DNA of 64,000 nt from Lyngbya sp. CCAP 1446/10. Its GTDB lineage: Bacteria; Cyanobacteriota; Cyanobacteriia; Cyanobacteriales; Microcoleaceae. Position 1 is the first letter of the stretch. Every line of letters starts with the position of its first letter. Of this stretch, positions 1-9,800 are shown piece after piece. The stretch is taken from the NCBI RefSeq assembly GCF_026130175.1, contig NZ_JAIGNI010000020.1, positions 1 through 64,000 of the forward strand, read 5' to 3'. The position numbers and the translations under genes were made by a program. The notes under the pieces were generated by a model. It did not search any database. It was not told the origin of the DNA and was given only the letters and a program-made list of their open reading frames with translations.

Positions 1-46
1 CTCTCCCCCTCTCCCTCTCTCCCCCTCTCCCTCTCTTCCTCTTCGA
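1..46. repeat. CT-rich low-complexity tract
   Basis: The window opens in a short pyrimidine tandem repeat made of CTCTCCC-type units. It continues off the left edge, so its full length is unknown. No gene is seen here. Confidence 0.6.
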
Positions 47-110
47 TCGATACTCTGAGCCGATTTCAGCAACCCCTCCCACAATCTCAAAAGTTTTTTT
101 GATTTAGGGG

Positions 111-140
111 TTGCAATTTTCCGAAAGATGTGTTTATATT
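111..140 (+). promoter_or_regulatory. Likely sigma70-type promoter of the first tRNA-fMet gene
   Basis: TTGCAA at 111-116 and TATATT at 135-140 are separated by 18 bases. This fits a housekeeping promoter that would start transcription a few bases before the tRNA 5' end at 159. Assigned by pattern only. Confidence 0.45.
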
Positions 141-158
141 AGAGAGTAGACAAAGCGA

Positions 159-235
<77 letters not shown>

Positions 236-244
236 ACTTGAAAC

Positions 245-280
245 AAACTCTGTAATCTCAACGATTACAGAGTTTGATTT
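245..280 (+). terminator. Hairpin terminator after the first tRNA-fMet
   Basis: A perfect 13-bp stem, AAACTCTGTAATC at 245-257 pairing with 263-275, closes a 5-base loop and is followed by GATTTT. It separates the two tRNA copies, so each is probably its own transcription unit or processed apart. Confidence 0.6.
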
Positions 281-311
281 TCGGAAACGACTAGAAATAT
301 AGATTAAGCGA

Positions 312-388
<77 letters not shown>

Positions 389-401
389 AATTTAATCAGA
401 C

Positions 402-439
402 AAGCCCCGGCAACCGAAAAGTTGCTGGGGTTTGTTTTA
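402..439 (+). terminator. Intrinsic terminator after the second tRNA-fMet
   Basis: The stem AAGCCCCGGCAAC / GTTGCTGGGGTTT is 13 bp with G:U pairs, has a CGAAAA loop, and is followed by TGTTTT. This is a typical Rho-independent terminator. Confidence 0.8.
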
Positions 440-575
440 TGGCGTCTGGAGCCATAAAACAGACCCTCAACCTCAACACTCAACTCCATACTTTTCTACG
501 CCCGTTTGTGCAAGCTTTATTTCTCAAAAATCGGCAATTCGATATCCCTGTTTGTGAACTTTGCATTTTAAATTG

Positions 576-764
576 CTAAGCCGGCTGAGTTTGCAGCCAA
601 TCAAAGATCAAGTCTAACTGTTCCAGCGTGACTAACCCATACTGCCACAGAACCATCGGCAGTTGGCTGGCATCTTCTTCGCCGTGTCTCAGAGCAACAG
701 CGATCGCAGAATTCGAGATCGCCAACTCCCCCCGCAAATAATCGATCAGTTGAGCCTTTCCCAT
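576..764 (-). CDS. DUF2949 domain protein
   Basis: This 62-residue protein starts MGKAQLIDYLRGELAI and ends in a helical segment containing QLPMVLWQYGLVTLEQLDLI. That pattern is typical of the small cyanobacterial DUF2949 family, whose function is unknown. The frame stays open upstream to 980, but that extra part has no family resemblance. A purine-rich GGTGAAGG sits just before the ATG at 764, so the short start is chosen. Whether the protein binds nucleic acid or another protein is not known. Confidence 0.8.
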   Translation of the reverse strand: MGKAQLIDYLRGELAISNSAIAVALRHGEEDASQLPMVLWQYGLVTLEQLDLIFDWLQTQPA

Positions 765-994
765 CACCTTCACCGCCTGTTTTATGCGATCTTGTAAATA
801 TATGTATCCGATTTGACTGAATCTGAAGTTTAATAGTCCTAATTTTCTGTTGATAATGGGCGATGTGGTGTGATGGAAAGCGCACGCAATTTGTGATAAA
901 ACTGATAAAAAAAGGCGATCGCAGTCACAAGAGATCCCAGCCTCAAAAATAGGATCGGGCGATCGATCGCTTGACATCAATTCATTTAAAATTG

Positions 995-1378
995 TTAGAG
1001 TCCTAGCTGAAGCTGAACTCCCCCTCCTGTGCCGCTGTCGTTGGGTTTGAGAGGTAAGGGATTTCCTAGACGCTGGGAGTCGGAAGGAGTAGTGATAAAT
1101 TCCAATTCCGGGCCAACTTTCATGCGAAATGTATCCGCCAAGCTGCGCTCCCTCCTAGCAGAATTAGCCCCCGTTTGTGATTCACCAATCAAGTTTTGGT
1201 AGTCCGAGTCCACGGTTCTGTCCTCCACAGTTCTCAGGGAATCCCCAGATAAAGTCGTTTCCGAATTTTGCGGCCCTGATTGCACTCTTTGTTGGGCGAG
1301 AACCGCCGGGGTGAAACTGATAAAAATTGAGCTCAGTCCGAGAACAGTACCAAAATTAGCCATAACTGCGTTCATCAT
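995..1378 (-). CDS. Hypothetical exported protein
   Basis: About 127 residues. The N-terminus (MMNAVMANFGTVLGLSSIF...) carries a hydrophobic signal segment ending in a likely AVLA|QQ cleavage site. The mature part is polar and rich in Ser, Gly, Asn and Thr, with no recognised domain, and ends LQLQLGL. GGAGG lies 5 bases before the ATG at 1378, which favours this start over the ATG at 1399. The protein is probably periplasmic or outer-membrane linked, and its function is unknown. Confidence 0.6.
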   Translation of the reverse strand: MMNAVMANFGTVLGLSSIFISFTPAVLAQQRVQSGPQNSETTLSGDSLRTVEDRTVDSDYQNLIGESQTGANSARRERSLADTFRMKVGPELEFITTPSDSQRLGNPLPLKPNDSGTGGGVQLQLGL

Positions 1379-1672
1379 CCATGCCTCCGTTAGCTGCATC
1401 CTACTATGTTTATTATATGTAGTTTCAACTCCACAAGCTGTGTGGAATTGACAACGCTAATGGAAAAATAGCTCCAAAAGCTCGATCGCCCTCCCAAAGC
1501 TCCCGATCGCGTTAAGATAGCGGTGGCAGCCGTTAAAAATTCAGTTACCAGCGACAGATTCCGATTTCTTAACAGCACTTTGCCTGCTCAAGCAATCTCA
1601 ACGTTCAAAATCTGCGCTCATCAGGTTGTACTTTACTTAAATGTTGTGGATTCGTAATATTTCTGCTCGATC

Positions 1673-4606
1673 ATGCCAATCAGATCTCTGACAGACCGGA
1701 TTTTCAAAATATCGAGTAAAGTGCCAATTCGCATCGTCCTTGTCGTGCCTTTTGCCATCCAGACTTTTGCTGCGGTGGGGCTGACGGGGTGGCTGTCGCT
1801 GCGCAACGGGCGCATAGCTGTCAACGATGTTGCCACGCAACTGCGGGCCGAAGTCACATCGCGCATCCAGCAACACATTCATAGTTTGATCGAAACGCCA
1901 CACCAAATCAATCAACTCAATCTTGATGCCATCCGTCTCGGCATTTTGAACGTGCAGGATGAAGTTAGCTTGCGTAACTACTTCTCCAAACAACTCCAAA
2001 CGTTTGATAAAGTGAGCTACATTCAATTCGGCTCCGAACAAAAAACTTTTACTGGAGTTGAACACCTCGACGATGGCAATTTGCAAGTTCGGATTTCTAA
2101 TAAATCTACTGGCTATAACTTTCACAGCTACGCACCGTCAGAGTTCGGCAAATCAACTAAGCTATTAAAAACTACTCCTAATTACGACCCCCGCACTCGA
2201 CCTTGGTACATAGCTCCGGCGAGGGCCGGCAAGCCGACATGGACTAAAATATATACTTATTTTGATACCCCAAAACTAGCAATTACTGCCGCTCAACCAG
2301 TTTACGACAAGAATAACAAATTGATTGGAATCCTGGGTTCTGACTTGACACTTTCCAAGATAAATCAATTTTTGGAAGGTTTCAAGATTGGTAAATCAGG
2401 GCAGACTTTTATTGTGGAAAGGTCGGGAGAATTGGTGGCAAATTCTACTCCAGAACCGCCGTTTATTGTTAGCAACGGCGTTCCGAAACGAATTGCTGCA
2501 ACTCAAAGTAACAATGTTCTAATTCGATCGACTGCCCGGTATTTGAAAGAACGTTTTGGGGATTTGAGCAAGATTGACAGCTCTCGCCAGCTAGATTTTG
2601 CGATCGACGGGGAACGGCAATTTCTACAAGTGACGCCCTTCTCAGACAGCAGAGGCCTCGACTGGTTGATTGTGGTGGCGGTTCCCGAAGCCGATTTTAT
2701 GGAAGCGATTAACGCTAACACTCGTTACACAATTTTGCTTTGTTTCGGTGCTTTGGTGGTGGCGACGGCTCTAGGGATTCTGACTTCGAGATGGATTGTG
2801 ATGCCGATTCAGCGTCTGAGCAAGGCTGCGGAGGCTTTGTCGCGGGGAGAATGGGACTCGATGGCGGTAGATCCCCGCTTGATGGTGTCTCTAGAGCGGG
2901 AGGATGAGGTGGGTGTCCTGGCCCGCTCTTTTAATACGATGGCCGGTCAATTGGAAGAGTCGTTTACTACTCTCGAAGAGCGGGTGGAAGCTGCGATTGC
3001 TGATAAAACTAAATTAATTGGCTCTCTGGAAAAATCTCAGCAAAAACTCGCTCTCCACCTCTATCAAACTCCTTTGGGGGCGATCGAATGGAATCTAAAT
3101 TTTGAAGTGGCAGACTGGAATTTGTCAGCCGAAAGAATTTTTGGATACAACCGCTTGGAAGCAATGGGATGCCACGGAGTCGATCTAATAGTTCCTGACA
3201 GTGCGAAGGAGTATGTCAGGCAACTATCTATAACTTTGCTCACTAATCAAGGAGGAGTTAGTAGCATTAACGAGAATATCAGAAAGGACGGGCAAATTAT
3301 TCTTTGCGAGTGGTACAATACTACTTTGGTTGATGCTGACGGCACGATCATCGGGGTGGCATCGCTGATTCAGGACGTAACCGAGTTTCACACTGCGATG
3401 GAGCAGTTGCGGGCTAGTGAGGAGCGGTTTCGCCAGTTGGCAGAAAATATTCATGAGGTGTTTTGGATTAGAGAACCAAATCAACAGCAAATAATTTATG
3501 TGAGTCCAGCTTGCCAGAAAATATGGCATTTGAGCTATCAGAGTTTGCTGTCAGAACCGGAGGCTTTTTGGGATGCTATTCACCCGGAGGATGTCGATCG
3601 CCTCAAGGCTGCTTTTGAAAAACACGCGCAGGGCGATTATGATGAGGAGTATCGGGTAGTGCGATCTGACGGTTCAGTTTGCTGGGTGCGCGATCGGGCT
3701 TTTCCAGTCCGCAACGAAACCGGAGAAATTTACCGCATTGTCGGTATTGCAGAAGACATTACCCAACGCAAACTAGCAGAAGAATTCCAAAAAGTCGCTC
3801 AAACCGCTCAAGCTGCAAGCCAAGCCAAAAGCGCTTTTTTAGCCAATATGAGCCACGAATTGCGTACTCCCCTCAACGCAATTATCGGTTACAGCGAGAT
3901 GCTCAAAGAAGACGCCGAGGATTTAGGCCACGAAGATTTTATCCCCGACTTGCACAAAATTCAAACTGCCGGCAAACACTTGCTATCTTTAATTAGCGAT
4001 ATTTTAGATATTTCTAAGATTGAAGCAGGGCGGATGGAACTTTATTTAGAAACTTTCAACCCAGTTAATTTAATTGAGGATGTAGTTTCTACTATCGAAT
4101 CCCTCGTCGAGAAAAACTCTAATAAGTTTGAAGTTAATTATGTTGGCGATTTGGGAATGATGTATGCTGACATTACCAAAACTCGTCAAATATTGCTTAA
4201 CCTGCTCAGCAATGCAGCGAAATTTACGGAAGGTGGCACTATTACCCTGTCCATTGAAAAGGTTAAATATGACAGCTTAATAACTCAAGAAATAGCAGAA
4301 ACTTCCGACTTGATAATTTTCCGGGTAGCTGATACGGGCATTGGGATTCCGGCAGAACAAATGCAGCATTTATTTCAAGCTTTTATGCAGGGCGACGCTT
4401 CAACTACGCGCAAGTACGGCGGCACGGGTTTGGGATTGACTATTAGCCGTCATTTTTGCTTGATGATGAGCGGCGATATGCAAGTTCAAAGCCAATTAGG
4501 TGGCGGTTCGGTTTTTACAGTTTACTTGCCCGCGCAAGTTGAATTATTAGATAAGACGGCGGTTGAAACCGCGTCTACAAAAACGAAGTCCGCCTCCGCG
4601 GACTGA
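1673..4606 (+). CDS. Cache-HAMP-PAS-PAS sensor histidine kinase
   Basis: A 977-residue membrane kinase. A first membrane helix lies at about residues 21-43, a periplasmic Cache sensor at about 45-345 and a second helix at about 350-372. HAMP (372-430), two PAS domains (about 462-570 and 582-700, the second with a PAC motif), a HisKA domain with SHELRTP (His728) and a HATPase with DTGIGIP and GTGLGLTIS follow. No receiver domain is present, so the response regulator is elsewhere. The N-terminal half closely resembles the kinase at 31183. The last 20 residues (LLDKTAVETASTKTKSASAD) lie past the usual kinase end and are encoded by a dispersed repeat at 4554-4637, which also supplies the stop codon. 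The ligand is unknown. Confidence 0.92.
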   Translation: MPIRSLTDRIFKISSKVPIRIVLVVPFAIQTFAAVGLTGWLSLRNGRIAVNDVATQLRAEVTSRIQQHIHSLIETPHQINQLNLDAIRLGILNVQDEVSLRNYFSKQLQTFDKVSYIQFGSEQKTFTGVEHLDDGNLQVRISNKSTGYNFHSYAPSEFGKSTKLLKTTPNYDPRTRPWYIAPARAGKPTWTKIYTYFDTPKLAITAAQPVYDKNNKLIGILGSDLTLSKINQFLEGFKIGKSGQTFIVERSGELVANSTPEPPFIVSNGVPKRIAATQSNNVLIRSTARYLKERFGDLSKIDSSRQLDFAIDGERQFLQVTPFSDSRGLDWLIVVAVPEADFMEAINANTRYTILLCFGALVVATALGILTSRWIVMPIQRLSKAAEALSRGEWDSMAVDPRLMVSLEREDEVGVLARSFNTMAGQLEESFTTLEERVEAAIADKTKLIGSLEKSQQKLALHLYQTPLGAIEWNLNFEVADWNLSAERIFGYNRLEAMGCHGVDLIVPDSAKEYVRQLSITLLTNQGGVSSINENIRKDGQIILCEWYNTTLVDADGTIIGVASLIQDVTEFHTAMEQLRASEERFRQLAENIHEVFWIREPNQQQIIYVSPACQKIWHLSYQSLLSEPEAFWDAIHPEDVDRLKAAFEKHAQGDYDEEYRVVRSDGSVCWVRDRAFPVRNETGEIYRIVGIAEDITQRKLAEEFQKVAQTAQAASQAKSAFLANMSHELRTPLNAIIGYSEMLKEDAEDLGHEDFIPDLHKIQTAGKHLLSLISDILDISKIEAGRMELYLETFNPVNLIEDVVSTIESLVEKNSNKFEVNYVGDLGMMYADITKTRQILLNLLSNAAKFTEGGTITLSIEKVKYDSLITQEIAETSDLIIFRVADTGIGIPAEQMQHLFQAFMQGDASTTRKYGGTGLGLTISRHFCLMMSGDMQVQSQLGGGSVFTVYLPAQVELLDKTAVETASTKTKSASAD

Positions 4607-4637
4607 AGAAAATAGCGTAATTTCAACCGCCCGGCCT
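4554..4637. repeat. Dispersed repeat with GGCGGTTGAAA inverted ends, copy A
   Basis: The element starts AGACGGCGGTTGAAACCGC and ends TTTCAACCGCCCGGCCT, so its ends are inverted repeats of each other. The core has GTCCGCCTCCGCGGACTGAAG. Related copies lie at 16108-16326 and 48524-48665, and a core-only copy at 22110-22147. This copy overlaps the 3' end of the histidine kinase gene. The form suggests a MITE-like or REP-like mobile repeat. Confidence 0.8.
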
Positions 4638-4760
4638 TCTTCTCCTCCTTCTTGCTCCTCCTTCTTCCTTCTTGCTCCTTCCGACTTCCATCGGACTGAA
4701 ATCCGTTACATCCGTTACATCCGTTACAGAATCCGTTGCCGAACTGTCTTCTGCCTTCTG

Positions 4761-5348
4761 CTATACTTCCCGTTTTTTTCGCCCCAACATTTGAGCTGCT
4801 AATATCCCGCCTGCAAAGCCAAAGAAATGTGCTTGCCAGGAAACTCCAGGCTGCGAGGGCAAAACTCCCCAAATTAAACTGCCGTAGAAGAAACCGACAA
4901 TTAAAGATATCATAATAGACGTAAAGCTGCGTTCAAAATAGCCCCGCAGTAGCAAAAATCCGAAGTAACCAAAGATTAATCCGCTGGCACCAATGTGTAC
5001 GGAATTGGGCGCGCCTGTCAGCCAAACTCCCAATCCGCTGATGAGTACAGTAACGGCACTTACGATAAAAAAGTCGCTAGTTTCTCGCAGCATGATTAAC
5101 CAACCAAATGTCAAAAAAGGAAGGGTATTGGCGGCTAAGTGAGCAAAACTGCCGTGCAGAAAAGGCATGAAGAGGATGCCTTCGAGTCCGTCGATGCTGC
5201 GGGGGCGGACTCCGTAGGAATTCAGCGCGCCTCTAAACACGAATACATCGAGAATCTCGATCGCCCACAGGAGGGAGACGAAGCCGCCGAGAATGGCGGC
5301 GTGGCTTTGCAATTCGCGGGTAATAGATTTGGTTTCTGGGTTGCTCAT
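4761..5348 (-). CDS. Rhomboid-family intramembrane serine protease
   Basis: A 195-residue membrane protein with about six hydrophobic helices. The HGSFAHLAAN segment (residues 65-74), the nucleophile motif GASG (Ser122) and a late-helix His (WQAH, His174) form the expected rhomboid Ser-His dyad and oxyanion Asn. It should cleave transmembrane segments of other membrane proteins. The substrate is unknown. It converges on the histidine kinase, with only the repeat and a short pyrimidine tract between them. Confidence 0.88.
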   Translation of the reverse strand: MSNPETKSITRELQSHAAILGGFVSLLWAIEILDVFVFRGALNSYGVRPRSIDGLEGILFMPFLHGSFAHLAANTLPFLTFGWLIMLRETSDFFIVSAVTVLISGLGVWLTGAPNSVHIGASGLIFGYFGFLLLRGYFERSFTSIMISLIVGFFYGSLIWGVLPSQPGVSWQAHFFGFAGGILAAQMLGRKKREV

Positions 5349-5845
5349 GGGTGGTGAGGGCGGTAATACCGATTATTTATAATTGTAGGAGTTTCTGGGC
5401 CATTCCCTACGGGATAGCTACGCCGCGCGTGCGAAGCGACACTTGGCGCTGGGTTTCAGGCTTTTTTGCAGCCGAGCTTATTTGAAACTATTATAACTTT
5501 CATTTGAAATTCCGCATTTTCACGTATAGGATAATTCACCTCGATGCGTCACAATTGTAATTGAACTACAAAAGGAGAGTCAACCGAAGGTTGAAGCTAA
5601 AACGTAGAAGACAGAATTTTTACCCGATCGATAAATTCTCGATCTGGCAATGAGGACACTTTTGCGATCGCACACTGTCTCTAAAAAAAACTCAGGAACT
5701 ACTTGTCTCGGTTCTAGTCATTAATTAAAGAACTTTCATCCGGTAAAGCAAAACGAGCTGCTGTAGGTACTTATTGTAGACAAAATCCAGTACAAGCTCT
5801 ACAAAGAGTTCTTGGCAGCTCGTTCTAAAAGAGGAGAAGAGCAAT
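5349..5845. other. Intergenic region with a short dispersed repeat
   Basis: No gene is supported. It holds one copy of the TTCCCTACGGGATAGCT repeat at 5403-5440 and an AT-rich stretch ahead of the next gene. A divergent arrangement suggests promoters for both flanking genes lie here, but none could be assigned with confidence. Confidence 0.5.
5403..5440. repeat. TTCCCTACGGGATAGCT dispersed repeat, copy 1
   Basis: The core TTCCCTACGGGATAGCTACG is followed by CCGCGCGTGCGAAGCGA. Matching copies occur at 11812-11840, 12510-12533 and, inverted, 28674-28703. All are intergenic and next to gene ends. Confidence 0.75.
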
Positions 5846-6223
5846 ATGAACGTATTTGAGCAAAAATTACCCCAGAGAATTCTGCCAATTTGGGTATGGC
5901 ATGGCAAAGAAGAAATTACTGTTACTGTCGCTACAATTTCTCAGCCTTACAGTAAAAAGCCGCGGTTTGATTTATTACATCCGCTGAAAGAGTGGATCGA
6001 GAACACGGAAATTAAGAGTCAAAAATTGGCTCGGTTGTTGTGTAAATATATTCCATCGCAGTGTCCGTTTGAGCGGGAAGTCAAGTTTGGCGATCGCACT
6101 TTATTTTCCATTCCGCCGTTGTGTAAGTTAAATCCGCTTTACGAGCAAGTAGTTGGGATTCGCTTTCGGGCTTTGTGTTATTTGGCTGACGACTGCGGCG
6201 TGGATGTAACTCCCTATTGTTAA
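5846..6223 (+). CDS. Mo-dependent nitrogenase C-terminal-like protein (Mo-nitro_C)
   Basis: 125 residues. The stretch from DLLHPLKEWIENTEIKSQKLA to LCYLADDCGVDVTPYC holds the family pattern: CKYIPSQCPFER, FSIPPLCKLNPLYEQV and GIRFRALCYLADDCG, with conserved cysteines. The name comes from sequence likeness to a nitrogenase gene tail, not from proven nitrogenase activity. The family is common in cyanobacteria, including non-fixers. AGAGGAGAAGAG just before the ATG at 5846 is a strong ribosome binding site. A terminator follows at 6260-6290. Confidence 0.82.
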   Translation: MNVFEQKLPQRILPIWVWHGKEEITVTVATISQPYSKKPRFDLLHPLKEWIENTEIKSQKLARLLCKYIPSQCPFEREVKFGDRTLFSIPPLCKLNPLYEQVVGIRFRALCYLADDCGVDVTPYC

Positions 6224-6259
6224 TTCTCCAAAATTTTAATTTCTAACTCTCTTTTTCGC

Positions 6260-6290
6260 CCTCCCTTCTCCTTGTTGGGGAGGTTTTTTT
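6260..6290 (+). terminator. Intrinsic terminator
   Basis: CCTCCC at 6260-6265 pairs with GGGAGG at 6278-6283 and is followed by seven T. It ends the Mo-nitro_C transcript. Confidence 0.75.
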
Positions 6291-6451
6291 GTTTTGTGCG
6301 GGCGAATTAGCGATCGGAAGTGCGATCGCCCTTTCGGAAGCTAATACAGCAGATTTCAGGTTTGTAGGGGCGGTTCTAAGAGTTCCCGCCCGCGATCGAC
6401 CTAAAATCTGCTGCGACGATCCAACGGAGGACTAAAGTCCTTACTACGAAC

Positions 6452-6646
6452 CTATTTTGAGGGACTATCGCTGTCTTTCTCTTCTTGCCTAATATCCTGA
6501 AAAATGTGCCAAATTAAGCAAACAATACTAATCCAAAATCCTGAAACTGGATCTAACCACGAGATTAAATTGACGACGCCAAACTCGGTCAATTGTCCAG
6601 CAACGCAGGTGAATTTGTGAGTTTTTACAATATCTTTGAACTTCAT
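6452..6646 (-). CDS. Small hypothetical membrane protein
   Basis: 64 residues from MKFKDIVKTHKF. One likely membrane helix (about SGFWISIVCLIWHIF) sits before a charged tail (QEEKDSDSPSK). AGGAA lies 8 bases before the ATG at 6646, so this start is preferred to the ATG at 6667. It is not recognised as a family member. It lies divergent to the NACHT gene, about 160 bp away. Confidence 0.45.
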   Translation of the reverse strand: MKFKDIVKTHKFTCVAGQLTEFGVVNLISWLDPVSGFWISIVCLIWHIFQDIRQEEKDSDSPSK

Positions 6647-6803
6647 GGCGGTATTCCTAAATGTCATAATCTACAAATAACCGCATACCAGGGGCAGCAT
6701 CCAGAGCAAAACAGTGCAGATTGAACTGCACTAATCTGCACTATGATTTTTCCCTAGCTATTCACTAAACTATGAATAGTCGCAATCTCTCCACTTACCA
6801 CCG

Positions 6804-9800
6804 ATGAGCAAAACTCCCAATTCCAGCACCATAGGGCTTACTCTAGAAGGATTAGAGAAAGTTCGCGAAAGAATGGCCCAATTGCCAAAGCCTGAAAAAC
6901 CAGATAAGAAAGGTTGGACTCAAGAGGATTTGGCAAAAAAGTCAGGGGTGAGTATTGACACGGTTAAGCGGTTTCTTGATAAAAAGCGAATTAGGAGAGA
7001 CTTTATTACTTGGATCGCCCAAGCTTTAAATTTAGAAATAACCGAAATTGTCGATCGCCACGAATGGAGCCCGCCCTCACCGCCAGCAACCCAAATCGAC
7101 TGGCGCGAAACCTGCCGCGCCGCAGCCCAAGCCAAGCGACAAGCGGCCAACACTTTTTTTGCTAACGACTTAGCGCGAAAAATCGACCTCAACGAGATTC
7201 ACGTCCCCTTGGGATTAATCGAACGCCAGCAAAAACCCCAGCGCCGCGATGATTTCTCCCCTCAAACAGGTTCCCAAGCTTATCAGGAAGCCGAAAAATT
7301 GATTCCCCTCAGTTACGACGAATTTTGCGAAAAAGTCCTCACAAACAGCGATAGCCCTAAAAGCAAGGGGAAACGCCTTGCAGTCATCGGCGAACCGGGT
7401 GCGGGAAAAACTACTCAATTGTTGAAAATTTGCGATCGCATATTGGCGGAAACTGAATATTTGCCCGTATGGATATCCTTAGCAGAGGTGAAAAAACCTT
7501 TGTGCAAATATTTAATCGAAGATTGGCTGCGAATAGCGGCGGGAAAATTGGATGCTGCACCTGCGGAATGGGTGAAAGAATTTAATGAATTACTGAGTGA
7601 AGGAAAAATCTGGTTGCTGTTGGACGGCGCGGATGAAATGGGAATAGCCGATTCCCTGGGAACTCTATCGCCACAGTTGAGAGAACGGGTATTTGATAAA
7701 GTACGAATAGTAATCAGTTGTCGCCTGAATATTTGGGAGGCTACGGGGAATGCCCTGTCTGATTTTGATACTTATAAAATGCTCGACTTCAGCTATGGAG
7801 ACGGCGATAATTGCGATCAAGTGAAATTGTTTATCGATCAATGGTTTACCCCCCTTAATCCCCCCTTGGAAAGGGGGGAAACTGGCCCAATTCCTAATCC
7901 CTTACCAAGGGTGGAAACTACCTCAATTCCTACTCCCCCCCTTACTAAGGGGGGGCTGGGGGGGGTTCTACGCGCCGCCTTAGACGAACCGGGAAAAGAG
8001 CGAATCAAAGATTTAGCACGCAATCCCCTGCGGTTATTCCTGCTGTGTTTAACTTGGGAATTCGGACAGCAAGAATTACCCGATACTAAAGCCGAACTTT
8101 ATGAGGTATTTGTCACAGCGCTTTATGATTTCAAGAAACAAGCTTTCCCGACAACAGCAGCACAGAGAATAGACTTAAATGCTGCGTTGGGAAGGTTTGC
8201 ACTGACAGCAATTGAAGCTGGATATAAATCGATATTGCCCGATTGGTTTGTGAGCCAAAATCTGGCGCAACCGCATCCTGAGTTATTTGAAAAAGCAATT
8301 GAATTAGGTTGGCTGAATCGAGTGGGAGATGATGCCCAAAACCCGCTGAAATCTGTTTATGCTTTCTATCATCCCACGTTTCAGGAATATTTTGCAGCGT
8401 GCGAGATTGAGGATTGGCACTTTTTCTTGAATCATGTGCCGCAGAATCCGCAGCAGGGGATTTATCGGATTTTTGAGCGGCAGTGGAAAGAGGTGATGTT
8501 GTTGTGGATGGGGCGAAAGGATGTGGATAGGGAGGAGAAGGAAGCGTTTATTCAGGCGTTGGTGGAGTTTCAGGATGGAATTGAAGATGAGTTTTATTGG
8601 TATCGAGCTTATTTTCTAGCTGCTGTCTTAATTGATGAGTTTAAGGATTGTTCTTTGGGTGATGCGATCGTTGCACAAATTGTCCAGTGGGGATTTGGAT
8701 ATTTTAATATTGAAAAGCAGGAGTGGCAGACATTTTTATATCCAATTGCCGAAGCATCAAAAGCAATATTGCCAGAGAGTGATCGTACAATAGCGATCGC
8801 AGCTTTAACTAAATTAATCCGCACATCTGAGGCTGAAGATATCCGGTGGCAGGCAGCCTATAGCTTAGAAGAAATAGGCAAAGGCAACCCAGATGCGATC
8901 GTCGCTTTAATTGATTTAATCCACACCTCTGAAAATGAATATATCCAGTTGCAGGCAGCAAATAGCTTATGGAAAATAGACGAAGGCAACCCAGATGCTA
9001 TCGCCTATTTAACTGAGTTAATCCGCACTTCTGAAAATGTAGATATCCGGCGGCAGGCAGCAGAATATTTAGGGAAAATAGATAAAAGGAATTCAGATGC
9101 TATCGCCACTTTAACTGAGTTAATCCGCACCTTTAAAAATGAGAATATCCGGTGGGAAGCAGCAGATACATTAGTTAGAATAGACCAAAAAAATTCCGAT
9201 GCGGTCGCCTATTTTACTGAATTTATTCGCACTTCTGAAAATGGATTACTCCGGTGTCTAGCAGTAGAAAACTTAGGGGAAATAGGTAAAGAACACCCAG
9301 ATATGATCGCCACTTTAACTCAATTATTCCGCACACCTGAAAATGAATTCATCTTGTGGCAGGCAGCACATAGCTTAGGAAAACTAGACAAAAGTAACCC
9401 AGATGCGAGCGTCGCTTTAACTCAATTAAGCTTCAAATCAGATGAGGAATTTATCCAAGCTCTAGCAGCAGGAAACTTATGGAAAATAGGAAAAGGCAAC
9501 CCAGATATAATCGCCACTTTAACTGAGTTAATCCGCACCTCTGGGAATCTAAGTATCCGGTGGCAGGCAGCAAATAGCTTAGGAAAAATAGACAAAGGCA
9601 ACCCAGATGCGATCGCCACTTTAACTGAGTTAATCCGTACCTCTGGGAATCTAAATATCCGGAGACAGGCAGCCCATAGCTTAGGAAAAATAGACGAAGG
9701 CAACCCAGATGCGATCGCAGCTTTAACTGAGTTAATCCGCACCTCTGGGAATAAATATATCTTCGAGCAGACAGTAGATAGTTTAGTGGAAATAAGCAAA

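Noticed and set aside
1633-2125. Minus-strand frames at the start of the first kinase gene
   Set aside because: Antisense shadows of the Cache kinase, with no family pattern.
5846-6223. Nitrogenase gene
   Set aside because: Only the C-terminal-like domain of the family is present and there are no nif genes near, so nitrogen fixation cannot be claimed.
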